Notes: generated from the sequence alone by a model not told the origin. Shown: positions 40,668-50,320, counted from the stretch's first letter. The stretch is DNA of 64,000 nt from Pedosphaera parvula Ellin514 (GCF_000172555.1 NZ_ABOX02000013.1:1-64000), one strand, 5' to 3'. Numbers and translations are program-made.

Positions 40668-42143
40668 ATGCCAGTAAGAAATTGTTTTCATCGGCAAACG
40701 ACTGTTTCGTGCGCCACCCCGTCTTATTTCAATACCCATCCATCGTTGCCTCAGCGTCTGCTGTTAGTTCTGGCGATTCTCACGCTTGCTGTCCGGCCGC
40801 ACGTCGCCGCTGCCGCACCTGCGACTCCCGCGCCAGCTCAGTCTGACCGCCTCGTCGTCATGATCAGCCTGGATGGCTTGGCGGCTTATTATCTGGATGA
40901 TCCCAAGGCCGAAATGCCAACGCTTCGCGCTTTGGCAGCAGAGGGTGCGCGGGCCACGTCGATGAAAGCTTCCACGCCCACCGTTACCTGGCCGAATCAC
41001 ACCACCCTCGTCACCGGTGACAACCCCGCACGACACGGTGTTGTGGGTAACAATTACTTCGACCGTGCGACCGGCAAGCGGGTTGTGCTGATTACCGACC
41101 CCGTTTATGACAAGGATGAAATTGTTAAAGTCCCCACGATTTATGACGTGGCCAGAGCGGCGGGGTTGAAGACGGCTGCCATCCGTTGGCCTGCCACTCG
41201 CAACGCTAGAACACTCGATTGGACCATTCCCGATGTGGCCACCATGGAACTGATGAAAAAGTACACCACCCCTGCGCTCGGGAGCCAATGCGAGCAGGCC
41301 GGAATTAGCCTGACGAAGAAGGATGGCGTCGCACTGGAAGATAATAACGCGCGGGAGCTGGGCGATGAAACCTGGACGCGTGCCTTCAATCTCATTTTGC
41401 AGAAGGATCGCCCCAATCTGGCACTGTTGCACCTGGTGAACGTGGATCACACCCAACACTTGAAAGGGCCGAAGTCGGATGAGGCTTACGCAGCGGTGAA
41501 AGGGGTGGATGCTCAAGTGCGGGAAGTCTGGGAGGAACTGCAGCGGGATTACCCCGGCAAGGCCACTCTGCTGGTCGTGTCCGATCATGGCTTCTCGCCC
41601 ATTAAGCGTACGATTCTGCCGAATGTTGTGCTGCGGAAAGCCGGGTTGCTGAATTCGGAAAAGAAGCGCCATGACGGTGCGGTCCAGGTCGTGCCTCAAG
41701 GCGGGTCTGCTTTCATCTACATAACCGATGATGCCAATCGACCCTCGCTCCTCAAACGCATTGAAAAAGCCTTTGCCGGAATGCCGGAGGTGGCCAAAAT
41801 TGTTGGTCCTAAACAATTAAAGGATTATGGCGTGGCGAATCCGAAGGACGACGCCCATGCGCCGGATATGATTTTGTTCGCCCAGGAAGGCTATGCCTTT
41901 GGCGACACTGCCGCTGGCGATCTGCCATTTGAAGAGAAGCCCGAGCGCAGAGGCAGCCATGGACACGATTCAAGCCTGCCGGACCTGCATGCCACCTTTG
42001 TTGCCTGGGGCGCAGGCATCAAACCCGGCACCAAGCTCGGCGAAATTTCCAATACCAGCGTTGCTCCGACCATCGCGCAGTTGCTTGGCCTCAAATTTTC
42101 CAATGTGGATGGCAAGCCGCTGACAAAGATATTGACGAATTAA
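40668..42143 (+). CDS. Type I phosphodiesterase/nucleotide pyrophosphatase (alkaline phosphatase superfamily)
   Basis: This 491-residue protein starts at the ATG at 40668. It has a hydrophobic leader near residues 32-50 (LLLVLAILTLAVRPHVAAAA) and is probably exported. Metal and catalytic motifs are present. V-V-M-I-S-L-D69 has a metal-binding Asp, and T-P-T-V-T107-W-P-N-H carries the likely nucleophile Thr. V-D-H-T-Q-H, S-D-H-G-F-S and R-R-G-S-H-G-H-D follow. These enzymes split phosphodiesters or pyrophosphates of nucleotides, lipids or sugars. It is followed after 10 bases by an endonuclease/phosphatase family gene, so the two may act on the same extracellular phosphates. Confidence 0.85.
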   Translation: MPVRNCFHRQTTVSCATPSYFNTHPSLPQRLLLVLAILTLAVRPHVAAAAPATPAPAQSDRLVVMISLDGLAAYYLDDPKAEMPTLRALAAEGARATSMKASTPTVTWPNHTTLVTGDNPARHGVVGNNYFDRATGKRVVLITDPVYDKDEIVKVPTIYDVARAAGLKTAAIRWPATRNARTLDWTIPDVATMELMKKYTTPALGSQCEQAGISLTKKDGVALEDNNARELGDETWTRAFNLILQKDRPNLALLHLVNVDHTQHLKGPKSDEAYAAVKGVDAQVREVWEELQRDYPGKATLLVVSDHGFSPIKRTILPNVVLRKAGLLNSEKKRHDGAVQVVPQGGSAFIYITDDANRPSLLKRIEKAFAGMPEVAKIVGPKQLKDYGVANPKDDAHAPDMILFAQEGYAFGDTAAGDLPFEEKPERRGSHGHDSSLPDLHATFVAWGAGIKPGTKLGEISNTSVAPTIAQLLGLKFSNVDGKPLTKILTN

Positions 42144-42153
42144 TTCATGCCGA

Positions 42154-42975
42154 ATGACCTATCCTATGAACCTGAGAAAACATATTTTTCATACGGCTCT
42201 CATCTTTTGTGGATTTTTTGTGCTTTTAACAAATCTGCAGGCGGAATCGACCAATACCTTCCGGGTGATGACGTATAACATTCATCATGGTGAGGGCCTC
42301 GATAAGCAGGTTGATTTGCAACGCATCGCCGATTTAATCAAACAAGAGAAGGCGGACATTGTCGCCTTGCAGGAGGTGGACCGAAATACTGAGCGCACCG
42401 GCAAGCGCGATTTCCCTGCCGAGTTTACCCGGCTTACCGGGATGTCCTGCGTTTTCAGTAATAACTGGCCGGTGCAGGGCGGGGAATATGGCACGGCGAT
42501 TCTCACCCGTTTTCCGATTACCAAACGCGAGCATTCCCTCCTGAAGATGGTCGGCTCAAAGGAGCAACGTGGCTTGCTGCAGGCGCATGTCAAAATGGGT
42601 GACCGCGAAGTGGTGGTCATGAACACGCACGTGGACCATCGTAAAACGGACGAGGAACGGCTCGAAAGCATCATGGAATTCGCCACGGTCATTAAGAAGA
42701 AGGCGGAGTTGCCGGTGATTTTTTGCGGCGATTTCAACGATGTGCCCGGCAGTCCCACTTACGAGCAAATGAGTGCCCTGCTGGATGATAGCTGGAAGTT
42801 GATCGGCGAGGGTGAAGGCTGGACGATCCCGGCAGAAAAGCCGCGTCGGCGCATTGATTATATTTGGATTTCGAAGAAGGGTCCCATCATCCCCTTGCGC
42901 GCCTGGGTGCCCGCATCCGAGGCTTCCGACCATCGCCCGCTGGTCGTTGAGTTTCAGTTGCCGACGGGGAAATAA
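42154..42975 (+). CDS. Secreted endonuclease/exonuclease/phosphatase (EEP) family protein
   Basis: This 273-residue protein has a signal peptide (IFHTALIFCGFFVLLTNLQA). The EEP active-site set is seen: M-T-Y-N42-I-H-H-G, L-Q-E74-V-D, N-T-H-V-D-H, F-C-G-D-F-N-D, D-Y-I-W, and S-D-H-R-P at the end. Members are secreted nucleases, sphingomyelinases or phosphoinositide-type phosphatases, and the substrate cannot be told. It lies ten bases after the phosphodiesterase gene on the same strand. ATG 42154 and ATG 42166 are both possible starts. Confidence 0.85.
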   Translation: MTYPMNLRKHIFHTALIFCGFFVLLTNLQAESTNTFRVMTYNIHHGEGLDKQVDLQRIADLIKQEKADIVALQEVDRNTERTGKRDFPAEFTRLTGMSCVFSNNWPVQGGEYGTAILTRFPITKREHSLLKMVGSKEQRGLLQAHVKMGDREVVVMNTHVDHRKTDEERLESIMEFATVIKKKAELPVIFCGDFNDVPGSPTYEQMSALLDDSWKLIGEGEGWTIPAEKPRRRIDYIWISKKGPIIPLRAWVPASEASDHRPLVVEFQLPTGK

Positions 42976-43084
42976 GTCGGGGCGGGAATTGAGCGTGGAA
43001 CCGCGAATTCAGAAGTAAACAGAGGGGAGAACCCCATTGAATCCAGGCTTCCAAATGCGATCGTAGGAGAGAAGGAAACCTCTT

Positions 43085-43303
43085 ATGAAAACATTACTCT
43101 TATTGTTATTTCCGGCACTAATGTTCGTCGGATGCGGCACTAATCAGGGTGGAACCGGGGATGCCTACTCTATCTATAACAGCTCTGGCCAAAATCCTGC
43201 CAGCACGAGAAGCACCGGGATGTTGGGTGCGGGCACTGGCAACGCTGGAATGGGTGTGGGAACCGGCCTCGGTTCTGGTTCCACCGGCTCGGGCCCGCGT
43301 TAG
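43085..43303 (+). CDS. Small Gly/Ser/Thr-rich lipoprotein
   Basis: This 72-residue protein begins with a lipoprotein signal MKTLLLLLFPALMFVGCG (lipobox F-V-G-C). The mature part of about 55 residues is rich in Gly, Ser, Thr and Asn and ends G-S-G-P-R. It is preceded by a strong purine-rich ribosome-binding region (GGAGAGAAGG, 43066-43075) and followed by a clear terminator (43334-43370). It is thus a well-defined single gene, likely well expressed. No family is recognised. Confidence 0.75.
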   Translation: MKTLLLLLFPALMFVGCGTNQGGTGDAYSIYNSSGQNPASTRSTGMLGAGTGNAGMGVGTGLGSGSTGSGPR

Positions 43304-43333
43304 GTTATTCCGTAATTAAATTAAGAAACGCAG

Positions 43334-43370
43334 TCGAAGAGGCGTGATTAACCTCTTCGATTTCTTTTTT
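43334..43370 (+). terminator. Rho-independent terminator
   Basis: TCGAAGAGG (43334-43342) pairs with CCTCTTCGA (43352-43360) around a nine-base loop and is followed directly by TTTCTTTTTT. It ends the small lipoprotein transcript at 43303. Confidence 0.92.
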
Positions 43371-43419
43371 GGACATTCATTCTTGAAACCTTTACCGTCA
43401 ATCAACCGTCCAAAAAACC

Positions 43420-44802
43420 ATGACCCGCATTTCAAAGTATCTGCTGGTGGTTGCATTTTTGATTGCCGCCACCTTTGCGCCTGGCGTCTTCGCCGCGAAA
43501 GCGCCCAACATCGTCATCATTCTCGCCGATGACCTGGGTTACGGCGACCTCGGTTGCTATGGCCATCCGAGCATCCGCACCCCCAATCTCGACCGCATGG
43601 CTGCCGAGGGAATCCGGTTCACCGATTTTTATGTGGCTGCGAACGTGTGCACACCGAGCCGCGCGGGATTGATGACAGGCCGGTGGCCGATTCGCAGCGG
43701 CATGGCGGGCTCAACGAATGATGTGCTGAGGGTTTTTTCAATGGGCGGTTTGCCAACCAATGAAATCACCATTGCGGCCGCGTTGAAATCAAAGGGCTAC
43801 GCCACTGCTTGCATTGGGAAATGGCATTTGGGCCATGAACTGCAATTCCTGCCTACCCACCATGGTTTCGATTACTTTTATGGACTGCGTTTTTCGAATG
43901 ATATGGAGCCCGTTCGCGGAAAGATTCCTAAAAATGCCTCCTCCAGCCTTCATCCCAAGTTGGAGTGGTGGAACTCGGCATTGCTTCAGAACGATAAAAT
44001 CCTCGAGCAACCTACCGACCTCAGCACCTTGACCCGGCGATACACGGAGGAAGCAATTAAATTCATTCACCAAAACAAAAAACAACCGTTCTTTCTATAT
44101 TTCCCCCACACTTTTCCACATGTGCCACTCTTTGCATCCGATGCTTTCAAGGAGCATAGCGCGCGCGGTTTATATGGAGATGTGGTCGAGGAGTTGGATT
44201 GGAGCGTCGGCCAGGTGCTGAATACCTTGCGCAAGGAAGGTCTGGCAGAGAACACGCTGGTATTTTTCACCAGCGATAACGGACCTTGGCTGATTCGCGA
44301 TCTGGCCGGTGGTTCAGCGGGACCGCTCAAGGACGGGAAGGGGAGCACATGGGAAGGCGGGATGCGCGAGCCAGCCATCGCCTGGTGGCCGGGAAAGATC
44401 AAACCTGCCATCAACCACGAACTCGTTTGTTCGCTCGACCTGTTCACCACCTCCCTCTGCCTCGCGGGGGTGGCACTGCCGCCGGATCGCGTGATTGATG
44501 GTCTCGACATGCGCCCGATGCTCTTCGGCACCGGCCACAGCCAGCGCCAACTCATGTTTTATTACAAAAAGAACGAGCTCTACGCCGTGCGCAAAGGCTC
44601 CTTCAAAGCCCACTTGATCACCCATACCGGCTACAGCAAGGATGCCCCGGAAAAGCACGATTCCCCATTACTGTTCCAACTCGAAAACGATCCCGGCGAG
44701 CGGTTCGATGTAGCCGCAGAAAATCCCGAAGTGGTTGCCGATATCCTTCGCGAAGTCGAAGAATTCAACAAATCAATCGTTTCAGTCCAAGCGCAGTATT
44801 AA
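43420..44802 (+). CDS. Secreted formylglycine-dependent sulfatase, second copy type
   Basis: This 460-residue protein has a signal peptide (YLLVVAFLIAATFAPGVFA). It has N-I-V-I-I-L-A-D-D-L-G-Y-G-D, the activation motif C77-T-P-S-R81, then GKWHLGH and TSDNGPW. It is of the arylsulfatase A/N-acetylgalactosamine-sulfatase group but only distantly like the sulfatase at 24258-25691. It should desulfate glycans in the periplasm. The ATG starts the signal peptide directly. No sulfatase-modifying enzyme is nearby. Confidence 0.92.
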   Translation: MTRISKYLLVVAFLIAATFAPGVFAAKAPNIVIILADDLGYGDLGCYGHPSIRTPNLDRMAAEGIRFTDFYVAANVCTPSRAGLMTGRWPIRSGMAGSTNDVLRVFSMGGLPTNEITIAAALKSKGYATACIGKWHLGHELQFLPTHHGFDYFYGLRFSNDMEPVRGKIPKNASSSLHPKLEWWNSALLQNDKILEQPTDLSTLTRRYTEEAIKFIHQNKKQPFFLYFPHTFPHVPLFASDAFKEHSARGLYGDVVEELDWSVGQVLNTLRKEGLAENTLVFFTSDNGPWLIRDLAGGSAGPLKDGKGSTWEGGMREPAIAWWPGKIKPAINHELVCSLDLFTTSLCLAGVALPPDRVIDGLDMRPMLFGTGHSQRQLMFYYKKNELYAVRKGSFKAHLITHTGYSKDAPEKHDSPLLFQLENDPGERFDVAAENPEVVADILREVEEFNKSIVSVQAQY

Positions 44803-45088
44803 CACTGACTGCCTCCTAAAAGCACACCTTGTCCGACGCCCAAGTCATCATGCCATTTTGCGTGTTCTTCTTGCATGGCGTTGGCTTACTTATTTTCTCC
44901 GAGCCTCAGCCTGAAACCGGTTCTGTCTCCAAGGTGTGCATTTTCTTGGCATTCAATGAATTTTACCCCCGCTTCCAAGTCCAATCCCTGATATGCGTCT
45001 CAAACGACTAAGTCGAATAACTGAAAATAAGATTAATTTATATAGTTGCCCCTAGACTCGTTGACTTAACTTCTGCTAAAAAAACCAA

Positions 45089-47464
45089 ATGCATCGAATT
45101 TTTGCCTCAGCAGTTAGCCCAGTAACTGGGCGTGGTCGGTTGTTCAACTTCCTCCGTAGCGGTTCCGCGCGCATGGTCGTGTCCGCAGTCGCACTCGCAC
45201 TTTTGGTTCCTGCCGTCATGGCAGCCCCAAAAAACCAGAAAACCCCGAAAAAGAGGCCGACCAGTGAAGAGCTGGACCAGGACTTTCCCTTCCAAGCCGC
45301 GTGTATTGGAGCCAAATTCCCGGCCAAGAATATTGCTTACAAGGGTCTGGCCATCAAACTCGGCAATGATGCTTTCATGTGCTTTGACACCGACGATCTC
45401 CGCATGGCAGCGGGTTGGACCGGGGCGTATCTGAAATTTGATGGTGTGGCTTTCTCCGGTTCCCATGGCAATCACCCGAGTGTTGCCGGCGACCAGAAGT
45501 TTGCCACCAAAAACATGCCGGGCGTTTCCGACGAGAACGGTTCCTTCGCTGATACCCGCGCCGACATCTTTAGGCCGGTTCCTGAAAAGGTTGGACGTTG
45601 GAATGGCCTTTATCTGGATGGCGAAAATGTGGTGCTTTCCTACACTGTTGATGGCACCAAAATCCTCGAAATGCCCGCCAGCGTAGCTGCGGATGGCCAG
45701 GTCGGATTCGTGCGCAATTTCAAGACTGAGAAGAATTCAAGGCCGTTCTCCATTCTGCTCTGCGAAGTGGAAGGGGCCAAGGGCACTGTGAGCGGCAACA
45801 CGGCGACGCTCACCGGAGCCAGCGACAATGTCACCATCGTGGAATTGGTCGGCGCACCCAAAGGCGCCAAGCTCGAAATCGCCGAGAATAACCGTATCGT
45901 CCTCAAGTTCGACAAGAAAACAGCAGCCTCCACCTTTAAGATTGTCCTGTGGAACGGGGCGGACGCGGACAAGGCGAAGTTTGCCGCGCTTACTAGTGGC
46001 AAAGCCGAAGTTCCCGATGTGAAAAAAGGCGGACCAGCTCGTTGGGCTCAGACCGTGGAAACCAAAGGTGTCATTGGTGCCAACACCACGCCAGACGGCG
46101 CTTACACTCTCGATCAAATTACTCCACCACAGGATAATCCGTGGAAACGCCGGGTTCGCTTCAGCGGCTTCGATTTCTTCTCGGATGGCAAGCGCGCGGC
46201 GGTTTCCACCTGGGACGGCGATATCTGGATCGTTTCCGGCATCGATGACAAGCTGGACAAGCTCACCTGGAAGCGTTTCTCCTCCGGCCAGTACGAAACG
46301 ATTGGCCTGAAAATCGTGAATGACGTGATTTATACTTCCGGCCGCGATCAAATCACCCGCTATTACGACCTGAATGGTGATGGCGAGGCCGATTACTACG
46401 AAAATTTCAACAACCAGGTCACCTCTTCGGACGGATTTCATGAATTCGTGTTTGATCTCCAGACCGACAAGGAGGGCAATTTTTACATGGCCAAGGCTGG
46501 TCCAGTGCGCGGCGGCGGACGCGGTTTCGGCGGCGACAATTTCGGCAGTATCACAGAGGATGCCGGCACTGTGATGAAGATCTCCAAGGATGGCAAGAAG
46601 CTGGAAGTGCTCGCGACCGGTCTGCGCGCTCCAAATGGCTTGTCCATCAGCCCCGATGGCCAGATCACAACGAGCGATAACGAAGGCACCTGGGTGCCAT
46701 CGACCCCGATTCATTTCATTCAAAAGGGTCGCTTCTACGGCGTGGAGAACACGGCCCATCAGGTTTCCAAAACCGAGTATGTGAAACCCATTTGCTGGCT
46801 TTCGCACAATGATTTCGATAACTCCGGTGGCGAGCAGGTCTGGGTGACCAGTGATAAATGGGGTCCTTACAAAGGCGAAATGTTGCACCTGTCCTACGGC
46901 AAATGCTCGTTGTTCCTTGTCATGAAGGAAACCGTCAATGGCCAGATGCAGGCGGGTGTGGTGAAGATTCCAGTGAAATTCACCTCCTCCGCAATGCGTG
47001 GTCGTTTTAACCCGAAGGACGGCCAACTCTACATCGCCGGCTTGCAAGGCTGGCAAACCACTGCTGTGAAGCTCGCTGGTTTTGATCGTGTCCGTTACAC
47101 CGGCAAGCCGGTGGCCAGCGTTCAGAGCATGCACGTGACCAAAACCGGTGTGGAACTCTGCTTCACTCAGCCGCTGGATCCCGCCAGCGCGGGCGACGTC
47201 CAGAATTACAGCGCCAAGCGTTGGAATTATGATTACGCCGAACATTATGGTTCGCCGGAATTCTCCGTGGCTGATCCCAAGAAACAGGGCCGTGATGAAA
47301 TGACCATCAAATCGGCCAAGCTCTCTCCGGACGGCCGCACCGTCACTCTGGAAATCGCCGATATCAAGCCCGTCATGCAGGAAATGATTGAGTTCGATAT
47401 CAAGTCCAAGGATGGCAAGGAAATCAGCCAATCCATACAACACACCATCAACGTCATGCCGTAA
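45089..47464 (+). CDS. Large secreted DUF6797-like/propeller protein of the keto-glycoside locus
   Basis: This 791-residue protein has an N-terminal hydrophobic segment (MVVSAVALALLVPAVMA) beginning at residue 29. The early region is DUF6797-like (F-P-F-Q-A-A-C-I-G-A-K-F-P; GLAIKLGNDAFMCFDTDDLRMAAGW). The middle is a six-bladed or NHL/SMP-30-type propeller (GFDFFSDGKRAAVSTWDGDIW; TGLRAPNGLSISPDGQITTSDN). The C-terminal beta domain holds K-T-G-V-E-L-C-F-T-Q-P-L-D. Proteins of this kind are found in PVC bacteria with cytochrome c and DUF1080 genes. The start is followed 51 bases after its end by a five-haem cytochrome. Enzymatic activity is not established. Confidence 0.78.
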   Translation: MHRIFASAVSPVTGRGRLFNFLRSGSARMVVSAVALALLVPAVMAAPKNQKTPKKRPTSEELDQDFPFQAACIGAKFPAKNIAYKGLAIKLGNDAFMCFDTDDLRMAAGWTGAYLKFDGVAFSGSHGNHPSVAGDQKFATKNMPGVSDENGSFADTRADIFRPVPEKVGRWNGLYLDGENVVLSYTVDGTKILEMPASVAADGQVGFVRNFKTEKNSRPFSILLCEVEGAKGTVSGNTATLTGASDNVTIVELVGAPKGAKLEIAENNRIVLKFDKKTAASTFKIVLWNGADADKAKFAALTSGKAEVPDVKKGGPARWAQTVETKGVIGANTTPDGAYTLDQITPPQDNPWKRRVRFSGFDFFSDGKRAAVSTWDGDIWIVSGIDDKLDKLTWKRFSSGQYETIGLKIVNDVIYTSGRDQITRYYDLNGDGEADYYENFNNQVTSSDGFHEFVFDLQTDKEGNFYMAKAGPVRGGGRGFGGDNFGSITEDAGTVMKISKDGKKLEVLATGLRAPNGLSISPDGQITTSDNEGTWVPSTPIHFIQKGRFYGVENTAHQVSKTEYVKPICWLSHNDFDNSGGEQVWVTSDKWGPYKGEMLHLSYGKCSLFLVMKETVNGQMQAGVVKIPVKFTSSAMRGRFNPKDGQLYIAGLQGWQTTAVKLAGFDRVRYTGKPVASVQSMHVTKTGVELCFTQPLDPASAGDVQNYSAKRWNYDYAEHYGSPEFSVADPKKQGRDEMTIKSAKLSPDGRTVTLEIADIKPVMQEMIEFDIKSKDGKEISQSIQHTINVMP

Positions 47465-47515
47465 GGCGGGATTGGTGACGAACAGAACGCCTGCGAAGTT
47501 CTAAAGCATAAAAAA

Positions 47516-49513
47516 ATGGGCACGTCGGACCGCCTTTCAGGGAAAAACCGCTGGCGATTGTTAATCGCAATCGCCAGCCTGGCTGCAGTTGCTCCAGCAT
47601 CTGGGCAAACTCTTTCAACCGCCAATCCGGACCAAGGACTAAGTCTCACCTACAGTTCCGATGGCAAGGCCAGCGATGTGGTGATCGCGCCCAACGTCTG
47701 GCTTTACGTTGAGAATGGCAAATCACCGACACCTTTTCTGACTGGTGGCAAGTTCAACGCCGTTTGGGATGGCTCGCTGACCGTGGACAAGCGCGCTAAC
47801 TATACGTTTCAAGCGGAATTGAATGGGGCGCTGAAGCTGGAGTTGAACGGTCAAGTAGTCCTGGAAATTACCACCAATGGCGTCACGGAAATCAGCCAGT
47901 CGGTGCAGTTGAAAAAAGGGGCCAATACGCTCAAAGCTCAATTCGGCAGCCCAAATCAGGGGGATGCTTTTGTGCGGCTGAAATGGCAGCCGAAGGACAG
48001 CTTCATGCAGCCGATTCCGATTGATGCCTTGAAGATTCCCGCAGAGACGCCGGAATCGAAGCAGGCTGCCATGTTGCATCATGGCCGAGAGTTGTTCCTC
48101 GAGTTTCGCTGTGCAAAATGTCATGCGGGGCCAACCAAGGATGCCATTCCTGAACTCTCGATGGATGCGCCTTCATTCGAAGGAATTGGTTCGCGCCGCA
48201 ACTACGATTGGATAACGCGCTGGATTCAGGACCCCAAGGCAATGCGGCCAACCGCCCACATGCCGAAAGTGTTGCACGGGCCCAAGGCGAAAGAAGATGC
48301 CGGGAGCATTGCGTCTTATCTCGTATCGCTGAAAGGTGAAGCCGGCAAGGCGTCAGCGGCACCGAATGAGGAGCAGGTTGGGGCGGGGCAAAAGGTGTTC
48401 GAATCGTTGCACTGCGCCGCCTGCCACAATCCACCGGGCGGCACGGAGGCGGACGATAAAAAGATTTATTTGAAACAAGTTCAGGAGAAGTTTGCGCCGG
48501 GAACACTCTCAGCGTTTTTGCTGAAGCCCAACGCGCATTACGCCTGGATTCGCATGCCGAATTTCAAGCTGAGCCAGGAAGAGGCGGATCAATTGGCTGC
48601 TTTCTTGAATTCCAAGGCAGACAAGCCTAAGGAAGTCGCGGCTTCCACTGATGCAGCGGTGCTGGAACATGGTAAAAAGCTGGTTCAGACCTCCGGCTGC
48701 TTGAGCTGTCACACCCTCAAGCTGGACAATCAATTTTCGACCAAAGCATTGGCTGACCTCGCTGCGGATAAATGGAAACAAGGTTGCCTGGCTGAGAAAC
48801 CAGATGACGTGGGCAAGTCGCCGCAATATTCCTTCACTGCAGAAGATCGCGAAGCTTTGCAGGCTTTTGCCGCAACGGATCGTTCGTCGCTCACACGCCA
48901 TGTGCCGACTGAGTTTGCGGATCGCCAGACCAGGCTGCTTAATTGCCGCGAGTGCCATGGTAAGTTCGAAGGGTTTCCAGCCTTTGACATTGTTGGCGGC
49001 AAGCTCAAACCTGAGTGGTCCAAAACATTTATTAGTGGCGAATCCACGGTCAAGCCGCGTCCCTGGTTGGAAGCGCGCATGCCTGCCTTTAGCGAGCGGG
49101 CGGAAGGCATCGCGAAAGGCCTGGCCATGATTCATGGTTACCCCTCGGAAACGCCTGCAGAACCACCCATCGACATGGAAATGGCCAAGGTTGGCCAGAA
49201 ACTGGTATCCTCAGTAGGCGGTTTCTCCTGTGTTTCGTGCCATTCCATTGGCCAGTTTGGAGCCACGCAGGTATTTGAAAGCGCCGGTATCAATTTCGCG
49301 CTGACCGGTTCGCGATTGATGAAACCGTTCATGCATCGTTGGGTGCGCAATCCTCAGTTGATTGATGCCACCACGAAGATGCCGGTTTACTTTGACGAAG
49401 AAGGCAAGAGTCCCTTGGCGGATGTTTATGGTGGTGATGCGGAGAAGCAAATTGAGGCCATCCGGCAGTATATTCGCCAGGGTGACAAGATGCCGCCTCC
49501 ACCAACGCCTTGA
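47516..49513 (+). CDS. PA14-domain five-haem c-type cytochrome
   Basis: This 665-residue protein has a signal peptide (LLIAIASLAAVAPASG). A PA14-like beta domain (about 46-160; W-D-G-S-L-T-V-D-K-R-A-N-Y-T-F; L-E-L-N-G) follows. Five C-x-x-C-H haem sites are at 199-203, 300-304, 395-399, 477-481 and 572-576. These are separate mono-haem modules of the type joined in PVC 'planctomycete cytochrome' proteins. It likely takes electrons from a sugar-oxidising dehydrogenase in the periplasm. It lies between the DUF6797-like and DUF1080 genes on the same strand, 51 and 93 bases away. Confidence 0.88.
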   Translation: MGTSDRLSGKNRWRLLIAIASLAAVAPASGQTLSTANPDQGLSLTYSSDGKASDVVIAPNVWLYVENGKSPTPFLTGGKFNAVWDGSLTVDKRANYTFQAELNGALKLELNGQVVLEITTNGVTEISQSVQLKKGANTLKAQFGSPNQGDAFVRLKWQPKDSFMQPIPIDALKIPAETPESKQAAMLHHGRELFLEFRCAKCHAGPTKDAIPELSMDAPSFEGIGSRRNYDWITRWIQDPKAMRPTAHMPKVLHGPKAKEDAGSIASYLVSLKGEAGKASAAPNEEQVGAGQKVFESLHCAACHNPPGGTEADDKKIYLKQVQEKFAPGTLSAFLLKPNAHYAWIRMPNFKLSQEEADQLAAFLNSKADKPKEVAASTDAAVLEHGKKLVQTSGCLSCHTLKLDNQFSTKALADLAADKWKQGCLAEKPDDVGKSPQYSFTAEDREALQAFAATDRSSLTRHVPTEFADRQTRLLNCRECHGKFEGFPAFDIVGGKLKPEWSKTFISGESTVKPRPWLEARMPAFSERAEGIAKGLAMIHGYPSETPAEPPIDMEMAKVGQKLVSSVGGFSCVSCHSIGQFGATQVFESAGINFALTGSRLMKPFMHRWVRNPQLIDATTKMPVYFDEEGKSPLADVYGGDAEKQIEAIRQYIRQGDKMPPPPTP

Positions 49514-49606
49514 TTTGGTGGAAATGCGTTTATTTTAAGCGCGATGAACCATTGCCATTTGTAACCATTCGCGGCAATCTCCGTCCATTCCACTAATTCC
49601 ATTATT

Positions 49607-50320
49607 ATGAAACTTAAAGTGATTGCGCTGGTGACCTTGCTGTTCGTTGGCACGTCGATGACGGTGCGGGTGGCCAATGCAGCGGACAATGAATTGACCG
49701 CCAAGGAGAAAAAGGAAGGCTGGAGGCTGCTGTTTGATGGCAAATCGCTCCAGGGTTGGCGCAGTTATCGCAAGCCGGATGGTCCGAAGCAGGGGTGGGT
49801 GGTGGAGAGCGGAATCCTCAAATGCGTCGCGGGCGCGCACGGTGGCGACATTATCACCGTGGACAAATACAACGATTATGAGTTGCAATGGGATTGGATG
49901 ATTCCCGCCAAGGCAAACAACGGCATCAAATATCTCGTCACCGAAGAGCGGCCGACCGCGCCTGGGCAGGAATATCAGATGATCGATGATGCCATCGTGG
50001 CGGACAGCCCCAAGCAAAGCACAGCGGCGTTCTACGATGTGATTGCGCCGGATATGAAAAAGCCGTTGAAGCCAGTGGGTGAATGGAATCATTCACGATT
50101 GGTTATTCAGGGAAATCATGTCGAACATTGGCTGAACGGTAAAAATGTTCTGACTTATGAATTGGGCAGTCCCGAGGTGATGACAGCAGTGGCCGCCAGT
50201 AAGTTCAAGAAGTCCGCCGGCTTCGGCGAGAAAATCCAAGGATACATCATGCTCACTGAGCATCATGACGAAGCCTCTTATCGGAACATTAAAATCAGGG
50301 AGTTGACGGCTCAAAAATAG
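49607..50320 (+). CDS. DUF1080 (3-keto-disaccharide hydrolase) domain protein
   Basis: This 237-residue protein has a signal peptide (LKVIALVTLLFVGTSMTVRVANA). The DUF1080/PF06439 fold is recognised by W-R-L-L-F-D-G-K-S-L-Q-G-W-R, then WVVESGILKC, D-Y-E-L-Q-W-D-W-M-I-P, N-N-G-I-K-Y, EYQMIDD and W-N-H-S-R-L-V-I-Q-G-N-H-V-E-H-W-L-N-G. Members of this family were shown in other bacteria to cleave 3-keto-glycosides. Its place behind a cytochrome and a propeller protein fits a pathway that oxidises the C3 of a glycoside and then hydrolyses it. The dehydrogenase is not in the window. Confidence 0.85.
   Translation: MKLKVIALVTLLFVGTSMTVRVANAADNELTAKEKKEGWRLLFDGKSLQGWRSYRKPDGPKQGWVVESGILKCVAGAHGGDIITVDKYNDYELQWDWMIPAKANNGIKYLVTEERPTAPGQEYQMIDDAIVADSPKQSTAAFYDVIAPDMKKPLKPVGEWNHSRLVIQGNHVEHWLNGKNVLTYELGSPEVMTAVAASKFKKSAGFGEKIQGYIMLTEHHDEASYRNIKIRELTAQK

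Noticed and set aside
40764-41816. Minus-strand open frame of 350 codons
   Set aside because: It is antisense to the phosphodiesterase with all its metal motifs. The frame has no leader or domain.
43420-44802. A local sulfatase-activating gene was sought near both sulfatases
   Set aside because: No FGE or radical-SAM anSME gene is present in the window. Activation must come from elsewhere in the genome.
45061-45066. TTGACT as a -35 box for the DUF6797-like gene
   Set aside because: The corresponding -10 region would fall at the start codon at 45089 and has no TATAAT-like sequence.
45737-47443. Minus-strand open frame of 568 codons
   Set aside because: It is entirely antisense to the DUF6797-like gene, whose protein has clear domain patterns and a leader. 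The antisense frame has no recognisable domain, is rich in His/Ile from reverse codons and is an effect of G+C-rich third positions.
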